The notes under the pieces were generated by a model. That model worked only from the letters and a program-made list of their open reading frames with translations, had not been told where the DNA came from and searched no databases. Of a DNA stretch of 64,000 nucleotides, positions 41,693 through 50,423 are shown piece after piece; position 1 is the first letter of the stretch, and each line of letters opens with the position of its first letter. The DNA is from UBA8919 sp041658185. Lineage in GTDB: Bacteria > Elusimicrobiota > UBA8919. The position numbers were made by a program, and so were the translations under genes. The stretch lies in contig JBBAAR010000009.1 in assembly GCA_041658185.1 (NCBI GenBank), forward strand, positions 1-64,000, read 5' to 3'.

Positions 41693-42547
41693 ATGAATAA
41701 AACAAAACTTGGTTCAAAAACAGCAAAAGGCGGATTTGCAAACGAGAAGGACATTTGTAAAAAGTTTAATAATTGGATTGCCGATAAAGAGGCGAAAGAA
41801 TGGCTGGAAATAATGGGTTATAATTCGGATAAGATTGACTTCGTAAAAGCCATACAAATACCGACCAGAATAAAAAAAGAAGATTTAGAAAAATTTAGTA
41901 TTATTGAACGGGATTATAGCGAGTTTGTAAAGTTTAAAAAAGCAGATGCTCAAATCAAAATTATTATAAAAATAGGTAGTATTCTTAAAATTGAAAATTT
42001 ATCATTGAAAAAAGTAACTATCAAAAAAAATAAATTAAATTCTGGATTTAATCAAGTTGATAAAAGATGGATTGATGCCTATCAACAAATTTGGCATTTT
42101 GATAATGAGATAGCATTAGGGTTAAAACTATTTACTGGTGAGATAAAACCACCCAAGGAAATAACTTCAAGGACAAAAATACGGGATAAAAGAAGATTGT
42201 ATTTGGATGAACTTCCCGGTCATTTGAGAGATAAAATCGTCGGTTTCTTAAAAAACAATAAAATTCTTATAGTTAGTGATATACTAAAGGGCAGAGGAGG
42301 ATTATCTGCCGACTGGATGTTGGTTACAAGATACGATGAATTACAGAATATTACGACGTGGACGTTAAAAGATATTAACATGGCTATGAATTTTTTCGGT
42401 TATGGTGATGTAACGGTTTCTAAAAACGGTTCTCTACATATTGGAAAAATTAGTATGCAAAGAAAGGGCGGAGATGCAGGAAGACCAACGGCTAATATGC
42501 TTCAATTTAAGTTTAAACCTTGTGAATTATTTGAAATAAAATGTTAA
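41693..42547 (+). CDS. Probable type II restriction endonuclease partner
   Basis: 284 residues, no signal or membrane segment. The N-terminus has AKGGFANEKDICKKFNNWIADKEAKEWLEIMGY, and the centre has IERDYSEFVKFKKADAQIKIIIKIG with acidic-plus-Lys residues that could make a PD-(D/E)xK site. The C-terminal KGRGGLSADWMLV and QRKGGDAGRPTANMLQFKF look like family signatures. Assignment rests on the adjacent methyltransferase and the overall look, not on a named family. The gene overlaps cysS by 7 nt. Confidence 0.65.
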   Translation: MNKTKLGSKTAKGGFANEKDICKKFNNWIADKEAKEWLEIMGYNSDKIDFVKAIQIPTRIKKEDLEKFSIIERDYSEFVKFKKADAQIKIIIKIGSILKIENLSLKKVTIKKNKLNSGFNQVDKRWIDAYQQIWHFDNEIALGLKLFTGEIKPPKEITSRTKIRDKRRLYLDELPGHLRDKIVGFLKNNKILIVSDILKGRGGLSADWMLVTRYDELQNITTWTLKDINMAMNFFGYGDVTVSKNGSLHIGKISMQRKGGDAGRPTANMLQFKFKPCELFEIKC

Positions 42548-43950
42548 AAATTTACAACACACTTTCTGGGAAAAAAGAAGAGTTTATTCCGATAGATAAA
42601 AACGGCAAAGATGTCAATATGTATGTTTGCGGGATTACACCTTATGATGAGGTGCATCTCGGACATGCGCGGTGCTATGTCGTTTTTGATGTTATCCGCC
42701 GTTATCTCAAATACAAGGGGTATACGGTAAAATATATTCAAAATTTTACGGATATTGACGATAAAATTATCAATAGAAGTTTGGAGGCAAAAATCCCGCT
42801 TGCGGAATTGGCGCAAAAATATATTGACGATTATTTTACTCAGATGAGAAAACTGAACATACAGGATGCCGATTTTTATCCGAGAGTAACTCAAAAGATT
42901 CCGGATATAATAAGTTTTATTAAAAAAATTATAGATAACGGTTATGGGTATGTCGCAGCCGGCGATGTTTATTTTTCAGTTAGAAAATTTAAGGACTACG
43001 GAAAACTTTCAAAAAGAAATGTTGACGATTTAAAAAGCGGGTCAAGGGTTTTACCGGGCGAACAAAAAAAAGACCCTTTGGATTTTGCTCTCTGGAAAAA
43101 AGCGAAAGAAGGAGAACCGTCGTGGGAAAGCCCGTGGGGAAAAGGTCGTCCGGGGTGGCATATTGAATGTTCAGCAATGTCGTTAAACGAGTTCGGTCTT
43201 AATACTTTTGATATTCACGGCGGCGGTCAGGATTTGATTTTTCCGCATCACGAAAACGAGATTGCGCAGTCGGAAGCAGCACTCGGAAAACCATTTGTAA
43301 AATACTGGATTCATAACGGTTTTGTTACAATCAACAAGGAAAAAATGTCAAAATCGCTCGGCAATTTTTTTACACTCAGAGAAATTTTTGAAAAATACGA
43401 CCCGATAGTTGTAAGATATATGCTTTTAACACAGCATTACAGACAACCTCTGGACTTTTCCGAAGATAAATTGGAACAGTCAAAAAGCGCTTATGCTTTA
43501 ATAAATACAATTAAAGGAAATGAAGAACTTTTAGGCTTAACAAATAAAATTAATAATGCGGAAAATAACCCGGAAGAAAAAGAAGAAATCAAATACAATA
43601 CTAAAATTCTGGAAGAATTTGAAAATGCCATGGAGGATGATTTCAATACCTCTATTGCACTTGCATGTATACATAAATTATTAAAAGAAATAATAAACGA
43701 AAAAACAATAAATTATAAAACAAAATCTGACTTAAAAACTATGATTCTGATTTGTAATACACTTGGTTTAGAATTACGAAATTATAGACCTTTTGCAATT
43801 AATTTAATTGTAAAAACTTTAATAAAAGCCCGTGAAGATGCAAGGAAAAATAAAAATTGGAAATTATCAGATGAACTAAGACAAAAAATTAAAGGGGAAG
43901 GTTTTGATATAGAAGATACGAAATCCGGACCAAGGGTAAAAAAAATATGA
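42541..43950 (+). CDS. cysS: Cysteinyl-tRNA synthetase
   Basis: 469 residues. First zinc Cys and HIGH-type motif in MYVCGITPYDEVHLGHARCYV; further zinc ligands in WHIECSAMS and GGGQDLIFPHHENEIAQSEA; KMSKS at about residue 267 (EKMSKSLGNF). The C-terminal anticodon-recognition part ends GPRVKKI. ATG 42541 lies inside the endonuclease gene's end, so translation is probably coupled to it, an odd dependency for an essential gene. Confidence 0.95.
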   Translation: MLKIYNTLSGKKEEFIPIDKNGKDVNMYVCGITPYDEVHLGHARCYVVFDVIRRYLKYKGYTVKYIQNFTDIDDKIINRSLEAKIPLAELAQKYIDDYFTQMRKLNIQDADFYPRVTQKIPDIISFIKKIIDNGYGYVAAGDVYFSVRKFKDYGKLSKRNVDDLKSGSRVLPGEQKKDPLDFALWKKAKEGEPSWESPWGKGRPGWHIECSAMSLNEFGLNTFDIHGGGQDLIFPHHENEIAQSEAALGKPFVKYWIHNGFVTINKEKMSKSLGNFFTLREIFEKYDPIVVRYMLLTQHYRQPLDFSEDKLEQSKSAYALINTIKGNEELLGLTNKINNAENNPEEKEEIKYNTKILEEFENAMEDDFNTSIALACIHKLLKEIINEKTINYKTKSDLKTMILICNTLGLELRNYRPFAINLIVKTLIKAREDARKNKNWKLSDELRQKIKGEGFDIEDTKSGPRVKKI

Positions 43951-44708
43951 GCACGGAAATTATTTGCGGCAGGCATCCGGTTTTTGAGGCGCTCTCGGCG
44001 GGTCAGCGAAGCTTCAAAAAAATTTTAATCGCAAAAAAATATGAAGGCGATATCGTAGATAAAATCATAGACCTTGCGAGAAAAAAAAACATTCCCGTTC
44101 AGTTTGAGGACAGCAAAAAACTGATAGGATATTCAAGCAACCATCAGGGTGTAGTTGCATTCGTAACACCTAAAGAGTACTGGCAGTTTGACCGTCTCGT
44201 AAAATTGACGGAAAAAAAACAGGACTCCGTCGTCTGTATTCTTGACGAAATTGAAGACCCGCAGAATCTCGGAAGCATTCTCCGTTCGGCGGTATGTTTC
44301 TCTGTTGACGCAGTGCTCATTCAAAGCAGGATGTCGGCAGGAATTTCAACTGGTACCGCAAAAGCATCGGCAGGCGCTATTGAACACATCCCGATTGTAA
44401 AAGTGGTCAACATCGTTCAAGCGATAGAGTCGCTTAAAAAAATCGGTTTCTGGATTTACGGCGCGGATATGCAGGGCGAGGTAATTTCACAAAAAGAAAT
44501 TAAAGGCAAAATCGCGGTTGTTATAGGCAGTGAGGGTAGTGGTCTTCACCGGCTGACAAAAGAAAAATGCGATTTTCTCGTTCAAATTCCGATAGATAAA
44601 AAAATATCTTCCTTGAATGCTGCAATGTCGGCATCCATAATTTTCTATGAAGTCAACCGCCAGAAAGGACTTGACATTTCAGTCAAAAAAGATATAATTA
44701 AACGATGA
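43947..44708 (+). CDS. rlmB: 23S rRNA 2'-O-ribose methyltransferase, SpoU family (RlmB/TrmH-like)
   Basis: 253 residues. N-terminal substrate-binding domain (IICGRHPVFEALSAGQRSFKKILI...), then the SPOUT catalytic knot with LDEIEDPQNLGSILRSAVCF, VIGSEGSGLHRL, and IPIDKKISSLNAAMSASIIFYEV. RlmB is the best-matching subfamily (G2251 of 23S rRNA), but related TrmH-like enzymes have similar motifs. It overlaps both cysS and flbD by 4 nt and contains the flbD promoter in its end. Confidence 0.9.
   Translation: MSTEIICGRHPVFEALSAGQRSFKKILIAKKYEGDIVDKIIDLARKKNIPVQFEDSKKLIGYSSNHQGVVAFVTPKEYWQFDRLVKLTEKKQDSVVCILDEIEDPQNLGSILRSAVCFSVDAVLIQSRMSAGISTGTAKASAGAIEHIPIVKVVNIVQAIESLKKIGFWIYGADMQGEVISQKEIKGKIAVVIGSEGSGLHRLTKEKCDFLVQIPIDKKISSLNAAMSASIIFYEVNRQKGLDISVKKDIIKR
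44671..44698 (+). promoter_or_regulatory. Promoter of flbD-motA-motB inside rlmB
   Basis: TTGACA (44671-44676), 16-bp spacer, TATAAT (44693-44698), within the last codons of rlmB. Only 6 nt lie between the -10 box and the flbD ATG at 44705, predicting a leaderless mRNA. Confidence 0.7.
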
Positions 44709-44899
44709 TTAAACTGACAAAACTTAACGGTGAAGAAATATATATCAATCCCGACTTAATAGAAAAAATGGAATGTCATCCGAATACTACGATTCTTTTA
44801 ACAACGGGAAAAAGCACGATAGTTAAAGAAACACCGGAGGAAGTTACAAACAGGATTGTTGAATTAAAGAAAAAAATACATAACAAAGCGGAGGGATAA
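44705..44899 (+). CDS. flbD: FlbD family flagellar protein
   Basis: 64 residues of the FlbD (SwrD) type: IKLTKLNGEEIYINPDLIEKMECHPNTTILLTTGKSTIVKE (shown as a beta-rich core), usually next to motA in flagellar operons as it is here. In Bacillus the homologue SwrD raises flagellar motor power through stators. Overlaps rlmB by 4 nt and has its own promoter. Confidence 0.9.
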   Translation: MIKLTKLNGEEIYINPDLIEKMECHPNTTILLTTGKSTIVKETPEEVTNRIVELKKKIHNKAEG

Positions 44900-44902
44900 T
44901 TT

Positions 44903-45688
44903 ATGGACATAGCAACACTTACCGGTATAATCGTATTTTTGGGATTTGTTTTCCTTTCAATATTTTTATCGGAAGGAATGAAGGGATTCGGACCGTTTAT
45001 AAATATGGAAGCATTTTTAGTGGTCATCGGCGGTACATTTTGCGCTTTGCTTGTAAATTATCCTCTAAGGCAGGTTATCGGTGTCTTAAAGGTTTTAAGA
45101 AAGGTTCTTTTTACCGGCGGCGGCGAAGATACGACCGAAATTGTCAGTTCATTTGTTGATTTTACAAAAAAAGCAAGAACTGAAGGGCTTCTCTCGCTTG
45201 AAGGTGACGTAAAAAATGTAAAAAATGATTTTATGAGACGGGGCACGCAGTTAGTAATTGACGGTTTTGATTCTCAATTTATCAGCAGTATGTTAGAAAC
45301 GGAAATCGGATTTATCAGAGAAAGACACAAAGTCGGACAGGAAATTTTCAATTCATTAGGCACATATGCCCCCGCTTTTGGAATTATCGGCACCGTTTTG
45401 GGAATGATTCTTCTCTTAAGCGGTGTTGACGATGTTGCTATGGTTCCAAAAAGAATGGCAATGGCACTGGCTGCCGCATTCTACGGGCTTTCCGCAGGGT
45501 ATCTTTTATTTTATCCGATGGCAGGAAAATTGCGCCGCCGTTCCGAGGAAGAACTTCTCGTAAAAGAGATTATTATCCGCGGTGTTTTACTTTTACAATC
45601 GGGAGTGAGTCCTATAATTATGGAGTCAAATCTGAAAGCGTATCTTGAGCCGGCGCAGCGTCTGGCAATAAAATCAACAGGAAAATAA
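44903..45688 (+). CDS. motA: Flagellar motor stator protein MotA
   Basis: 261 residues. Four membrane helices (about 5-25, 33-50, 150-170, 180-200) with the large cytoplasmic loop that contacts FliG. The MotA signature is the third and fourth helix region: GTYAPAFGIIGTVLGMILLLSGV and PKRMAMALAAAFYGLSAGYLLFYP. Proton or sodium use is not clear. No other flagellar genes are in the window, so they must lie elsewhere. Confidence 0.93.
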   Translation: MDIATLTGIIVFLGFVFLSIFLSEGMKGFGPFINMEAFLVVIGGTFCALLVNYPLRQVIGVLKVLRKVLFTGGGEDTTEIVSSFVDFTKKARTEGLLSLEGDVKNVKNDFMRRGTQLVIDGFDSQFISSMLETEIGFIRERHKVGQEIFNSLGTYAPAFGIIGTVLGMILLLSGVDDVAMVPKRMAMALAAAFYGLSAGYLLFYPMAGKLRRRSEEELLVKEIIIRGVLLLQSGVSPIIMESNLKAYLEPAQRLAIKSTGK

Positions 45689-45691
45689 TTT

Positions 45692-46342
45692 ATGATATTA
45701 AAACCGCCCAGAGGGTATATCGCGGAAACTGACGCAAGAGTTTCGCAGGTAGGTCATGCAGCGCCTCCGTGGCTTATTAATTATGCTGATTTGATGACGG
45801 AAATAGCCGCTTTTTTTATAATGATGTATGCAATGGCAGCCGCACTTTCCGGTACGATGCAGAAAGCAGCCGTAGAAGTAAAACAGACAATGGTCCAGGA
45901 AGGAATAGCAGGTGAAGCGAAAATGACGAAAGAGGGATTAAGAATTACGTTTGAAGAACAGCAGAGCGTCCCGTTTTTTGTTTCCGGCAGCGCTGAACTT
46001 TTACCTGCCATGAAGATGTACATTGACAAAATCGCCGATGCTTTGGTAAAAGGAGTCGCTATTAAAAACATTGTTCTTATTATTGAGGGTCACACGGATA
46101 ACATCCCTATAGCAACTTCGCAGTTTGCATCTAATTGGGAACTTTCCACCGCGCGTGCGACAACCGTTGTAAAATATCTTATTCAAAAGCATTCCATCCC
46201 GCCTGAAAAAATAGCGGCAATCGGTTACGGGGAACATAAACCGATTGCACCGAACGATACGGATGTTAATAAAGCGAAAAATAGAAGAGTTGTATTTTTA
46301 ATAAAATTAGTTTCACCGGAAGGTGGAGAAGGAGCAAAATAA
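45692..46342 (+). CDS. motB: Flagellar motor stator protein MotB
   Basis: 216 residues. One N-terminal membrane helix (about 26-50) carries the ion-binding Asp in INYADLMTEIAAFFIMMYA; a plug region follows, then the OmpA-like peptidoglycan-binding domain (about 95-210) with IEGHTDNIPI, NWELSTARATTVVKYLI and GYGEHKPIAPNDT...NRRV. Three nt after motA. Short overall, with almost no linker tail. Confidence 0.92.
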   Translation: MILKPPRGYIAETDARVSQVGHAAPPWLINYADLMTEIAAFFIMMYAMAAALSGTMQKAAVEVKQTMVQEGIAGEAKMTKEGLRITFEEQQSVPFFVSGSAELLPAMKMYIDKIADALVKGVAIKNIVLIIEGHTDNIPIATSQFASNWELSTARATTVVKYLIQKHSIPPEKIAAIGYGEHKPIAPNDTDVNKAKNRRVVFLIKLVSPEGGEGAK

Positions 46343-46343
46343 A

Positions 46344-49073
46344 ATGGCAAAGAAGTATGTGTATTTTTTCGGGTTAGGTCACGCGGACGGAAATGAGAAA
46401 ATGAAAAATCTTCTGGGAGGCAAGGGCGCAAATCTTGCCGAGATGGTAAAGATAGGGCTACCTGTCCCTGCAGGTTTTACGCTTTCTACTGAGGTCTGCA
46501 CGGCATATTACAAAAACAAAAAAAAATATCCGCCCGAGTTAAAAAAACAGGTTGAAACGGCGTTAAAAAGAGTTGAAACATTGATGGGCTGTAAGTTCGG
46601 CGATAAAGAAAATCCGCTTTTGTTATCCGTAAGAAGCGGTGCAAGAAAATCAATGCCGGGAATGATGGAAACCGTCTTAAATGTCGGACTCAACAATGAA
46701 ACCCGCGAAGCACTTATCAAAAAAACCGGCAATTCCAGATTTGTTTATGACGCCCACCGCCGGCTAATCCAGATGTATTCCGATGTTGTTATGGAAAAAG
46801 CAGCCGGAATTGAGACGGAAGAAGGTCGGGGTATTCGTCAGCAACTTGAAAAAGAACTTCACAATATGAAAGAAAAAAGAGGAGTAAAACTTGACACCGA
46901 TTTAACTGCAGATGACTTAAAAGAACTTATTGAAACCTATAAATCAAAAGTGAAAGAAGTTTTGGGTAAAGATTTTCCCGAAGACCCGATGGAACAGTTG
47001 TGGGGCGGAATCAGCGCCGTATTTCAGTCGTGGCAGGGAAAAAGGGCGATTTCTTACCGTCGGATAGAAAATATTCCTGATGAGTGGGGAACGGCGGTAA
47101 ATGTTCAGGCGATGGTTTTTGGAAATATGGGTAATTCTTCCGCAACAGGCGTGGCATTTACAAGAAATCCCGCAACCGGTGAAAAAGTTTTCTACGGCGA
47201 GTGGCTTGTTAATGCCCAGGGTGAAGATGTCGTCGCCGGCACCAGAACTCCCAACCCGATAAACGAGCAGGGTAAAACGGAGCGGAACAAAAATCTTCAT
47301 TCACTTGAAACATCAATGCCGGAAATATACTCGCAACTTGATTCATTCCAGAAAAAACTTGAAAAACACTATCGGGATATGCAGGATATTGAGTTCACAA
47401 TTCAGGAAGGAAAACTCTGGATGCTGCAGTGCCGTATTGGAAAAAGAAACGGTCCTGCCGCTATCAGAATAGCGGTTGATATGATGAAGGAAAAATTGAT
47501 TACAAAAGAGGCGGCAGTCATGCGAGTGACGCCGTCTCAACTTGATGAACTCCTGCATCCTATTGTTGACCCTATTTCGGAAAAGAATTCTGCGCCGATA
47601 GCAAAAGGACTTCCTGCGGGACCCGGCGGCGCCACCGGAATGATTGTTTTTTCCGCCAATGATGCGGTTGTGTGGAGAAAAAGCGGGAAGGATGTTATTT
47701 TAGTCCGTGAGGAAACCAATCCGGAGGATGTCGAGGGTATGCGTGCTGCGAATGCTATTTTAACCGCTCGCGGCGGAATGACGTCTCACGCTGCGCTTGT
47801 TGCACGCGGTTGGGGCAAGTGCTGTATCGTCGGTGCAGGGGAGATTCACGTTGATTATAAAGAAAAAACGCTGAAAATTTCCGGCAGTGATATTGTGCTG
47901 AAAGAAGGCGACTGGTTAACTCTCAACGGTTCAAAGGGTTATATCTATCGCGGCCAACTTCCGATGGTAAAAGCCGCCGAGGAAAATCCGTATTTTATGG
48001 ACTTTATGAAGTTATGCGACAAAATCAGAAAATTAGGTGTGAGAACAAACGCCGACACGCCTGATGATGCAAAAAGGGCGAGAACTTTTGGCGCCGAGGG
48101 AATCGGACTTTTCCGGACCGAGCATATGTTTTACGGAAAGGGCTCCGAGCAGCCGCTGTTCTTTTTAAGAAAAATGATTGTCTCTAAAGACGAGGAAGAA
48201 AGAAAAAAAGCGCTTGCTGAACTTTTCCCGTTTGTTAAAAATGACATCAAAGGCACGCTTGCCGCAATGGAAGGTTTTCCTGTTGTGGTTCGTCTTTTAG
48301 ACCCGCCATTGCATGAATTCGTTCCAAAAAATGAGGATGAAAGAAAAAAACTTGCGGAGGCGCTGGGAATATCTGATGAAGAATTTAACAATAGAGCAAA
48401 TGCTCTGCATGAATCAAATCCGATGATGGGACACCGCGGTGTCCGTTTGGGAATTACATATCCTGAAATTACCGAAATGCAGGTCCGCGCGATTTTTGAG
48501 GCATCTGCTGAGTTAATCAAAGAAGGCAAAAAGGTTATTCCGGAAATTATGATTCCTGTGGTCGGCGCTGTTAACGAATTAAAAAATCAAAAAGAAATCG
48601 TTGAGAAAATTTATAAGGAAGTATTAAAAAATTCCGGGTTGAAGAAAATTTCATATTTGTTCGGCACGATGATTGAAATTCCGAGAGCATGCTTAACTGC
48701 GGGAAAAATCGCCGAGGTTTCAGAGTTTTTTTCCTTCGGAACGAATGATTTAACTCAAATGGGATTCGGTTTTTCCAGAGACGACATAGGCGGATTTATG
48801 CCGGATTATCTGGAGAAAAAAATTCTTCCCTGCGACCCGTTTGCGATTATTGATTTTGAAGGAATCGGGGAGTTGATTAAAATCGGAATTTCCAGGGGCA
48901 GGAAAACTAAAAAAAATCTTGAAGTGGGAATCTGCGGTGAGCACGGCGGAGATCCTGAGTCGGTAAAGTTCTGTCATCGTGTAGGGATGGACTATGTTTC
49001 CTGTTCGCCGTTCAGGGTTCCGATTGCCAAACTTGCCGCCGCCCAAGTGGTCGTAGAGGAGAAAATGAAATGA
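46344..49073 (+). CDS. ppdK: Pyruvate, phosphate dikinase
   Basis: Interconverts PEP, AMP and PPi with pyruvate, ATP and Pi; typical of anaerobes with PPi-linked glycolysis. 909 residues from ATG 46344 with the start KKYVYFFGLGHADGNEKMKNLLGGKGANLAEM. Phospho-His in GGMTSHAALVARGWGKCCIVG (about residue 484), PEP-site FRTEHMFYG, and Cys in CGEHGGDPESV near the end. SD (ggagaagg) lies in the motB end. A TPR lipoprotein gene overlaps its stop by 4 nt. Confidence 0.96.
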   Translation: MAKKYVYFFGLGHADGNEKMKNLLGGKGANLAEMVKIGLPVPAGFTLSTEVCTAYYKNKKKYPPELKKQVETALKRVETLMGCKFGDKENPLLLSVRSGARKSMPGMMETVLNVGLNNETREALIKKTGNSRFVYDAHRRLIQMYSDVVMEKAAGIETEEGRGIRQQLEKELHNMKEKRGVKLDTDLTADDLKELIETYKSKVKEVLGKDFPEDPMEQLWGGISAVFQSWQGKRAISYRRIENIPDEWGTAVNVQAMVFGNMGNSSATGVAFTRNPATGEKVFYGEWLVNAQGEDVVAGTRTPNPINEQGKTERNKNLHSLETSMPEIYSQLDSFQKKLEKHYRDMQDIEFTIQEGKLWMLQCRIGKRNGPAAIRIAVDMMKEKLITKEAAVMRVTPSQLDELLHPIVDPISEKNSAPIAKGLPAGPGGATGMIVFSANDAVVWRKSGKDVILVREETNPEDVEGMRAANAILTARGGMTSHAALVARGWGKCCIVGAGEIHVDYKEKTLKISGSDIVLKEGDWLTLNGSKGYIYRGQLPMVKAAEENPYFMDFMKLCDKIRKLGVRTNADTPDDAKRARTFGAEGIGLFRTEHMFYGKGSEQPLFFLRKMIVSKDEEERKKALAELFPFVKNDIKGTLAAMEGFPVVVRLLDPPLHEFVPKNEDERKKLAEALGISDEEFNNRANALHESNPMMGHRGVRLGITYPEITEMQVRAIFEASAELIKEGKKVIPEIMIPVVGAVNELKNQKEIVEKIYKEVLKNSGLKKISYLFGTMIEIPRACLTAGKIAEVSEFFSFGTNDLTQMGFGFSRDDIGGFMPDYLEKKILPCDPFAIIDFEGIGELIKIGISRGRKTKKNLEVGICGEHGGDPESVKFCHRVGMDYVSCSPFRVPIAKLAAAQVVVEEKMK

Positions 49074-49636
49074 GAGAGATAATACAGAAAATAAAATTTT
49101 CTGCAATGCTGTTACTTTTCACTATCTTTTACAGCTGTGCATCAAATAGACCCGTTAGGACGAGCGACTACTGGGGAAATCAGGCTGCGGTTCAGCAGTT
49201 TCAGAGAGCAGAAAAATATTACTACGACGGTAAATATAATGAAGCAATTGCAGAATACCAGTATTACATTGACCAATTCGGCGATATCTATTACGGCGAC
49301 GAGGCACAAAAAAAAATCGCAGAGGCATTTACGAGAATGAATCAGTGGAACGAAGCGGCGGCGACATATGAGGAACTGACGGATAAATTTCCCAAAAGTC
49401 AATACGCTTCTTGGTCACTTGAAGAGTCGGCAAAAATCCATGAGCAGATTTCCGCTTTTAGGGAAGCAATACGGGTTTATCAGAGAATAATTGAACAGTA
49501 CTGGACATCTCCGCAACGACCCGATGCGGTGAAAAAAATAAAGGAGATGTTGATTGCTAAATTTCCAGAAAATAGATGGGCAAAAAAAAAAAATATAGAA
49601 ATAGATAAAATGATTTCCAGAAAACAGAGGGAATAA
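49070..49636 (+). CDS. TPR lipoprotein, BamD-like
   Basis: 188 residues. Signal peptide with a lipobox-like LFTIFYSC (Cys at about 23). Three TPR-like helical pairs: AEKYYYDGKYNEAIAEYQYYIDQFG, AQKKIAEAFTRMNQWNEAAATYEELTDKFP, LEESAKIHEQISAFREAIRVYQRIIEQYW. This resembles BamD/YfiO of the outer-membrane assembly complex, but is shorter by about a third. Starts in the ppdK stop (ATGA). Confidence 0.75.
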   Translation: MREIIQKIKFSAMLLLFTIFYSCASNRPVRTSDYWGNQAAVQQFQRAEKYYYDGKYNEAIAEYQYYIDQFGDIYYGDEAQKKIAEAFTRMNQWNEAAATYEELTDKFPKSQYASWSLEESAKIHEQISAFREAIRVYQRIIEQYWTSPQRPDAVKKIKEMLIAKFPENRWAKKKNIEIDKMISRKQRE

Positions 49637-49638
49637 TT

Positions 49639-50403
49639 ATGAGAAAAGTTAGACGGAAGACGGAAGACGGAAAACGGAAATCCGAAATTTTTACAAAGAT
49701 TTTACTTCTTACTTCTCACTTCTTACTTCTTGCTGTCTTTACAGGCTGTGCCGGATTTCCGATTATCGGTAAAAAAACAACCGGAAAAATTACAACTATC
49801 AGCGAAAATTTTAGTCCTGACCGCCTGACAGATTTGGGAGTCGTCAAAAAACTCGCGGGTTATAAAAAGTTTTTATTTATGTCTAATGCCAATTATACCG
49901 ACTGGTTTGAAGGATTTTTAAGAGGTGAAATTGTCGGTGAAGACGGAGTCCCCGTAGAAAATATTCAAATTATGGTTGATGGCATCGGTTTTGAAAATGC
50001 GGTAACTGATGTCAACGGCGTCTACAAAATAAGATTTTCAGTTCCTATCATAAAGGGTCTCGCCGATGCCAATGGAAAACTTATAATTCATCCCAAGTGG
50101 GAGTCGGAGTTGGAAATAAAAGGCAGTTCATACCAGCCGGCAGTCAAAGATGCACCGTTTAGGATTTATTACAACGGAAATGTTGGCGGGGTTGTTGCCT
50201 TAAATGAAGGAAAACTTCCGCCTAAAATTGTCGTCAAAAAAATAACGCTCGGACAGTATAAAACGGAAACCAAAAAGAAAGAAGCGACTGAAAAATCAAC
50301 TGAAACTCCTTCCAGAAAACTCCCAACGGAAAAACCCGCAAAAAAAGAAGATGCCGGTTTTGGCGACGACCTTTTCAAACAGTTGGAAAATTTTAACAAA
50401 TAA
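49639..50403 (+). CDS. Lipoprotein of unknown function
   Basis: 254 residues. The signal peptide is unusually long: a basic n-region (about 1-19) and a hydrophobic run LLTSHFLLLAVF ending in the lipobox FTGC (Cys at about 37). Both regions are encoded by two separate period-7 repeats. The body has a beta-rich, carboxypeptidase-regulatory-like segment (GEDGVPVENIQIMVDG, AVTDVNGVYKIRF), typical of extracellular Ig-like folds. It ends in a Lys/Glu/Thr-rich tail. Coupled to the VWA gene. Confidence 0.65.
   Translation: MRKVRRKTEDGKRKSEIFTKILLLTSHFLLLAVFTGCAGFPIIGKKTTGKITTISENFSPDRLTDLGVVKKLAGYKKFLFMSNANYTDWFEGFLRGEIVGEDGVPVENIQIMVDGIGFENAVTDVNGVYKIRFSVPIIKGLADANGKLIIHPKWESELEIKGSSYQPAVKDAPFRIYYNGNVGGVVALNEGKLPPKIVVKKITLGQYKTETKKKEATEKSTETPSRKLPTEKPAKKEDAGFGDDLFKQLENFNK
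49652..49679 (+). repeat. Period-7 repeat, gacggaa units (4 copies)
   Basis: gacggaa, gacggaa, gacggaa, aacggaa encode the basic n-region (RRKTEDGKRK) of the lipoprotein signal peptide. Confidence 0.85.
49704..49731 (+). repeat. Period-7 repeat, acttctt units (4 copies)
   Basis: acttctt, acttctc, acttctt, acttctt encode the hydrophobic core of the same signal peptide, 24 nt after the gacggaa tract. Confidence 0.85.
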
Positions 50404-50423
50404 AAATGGGAGAGGAAAAACCC

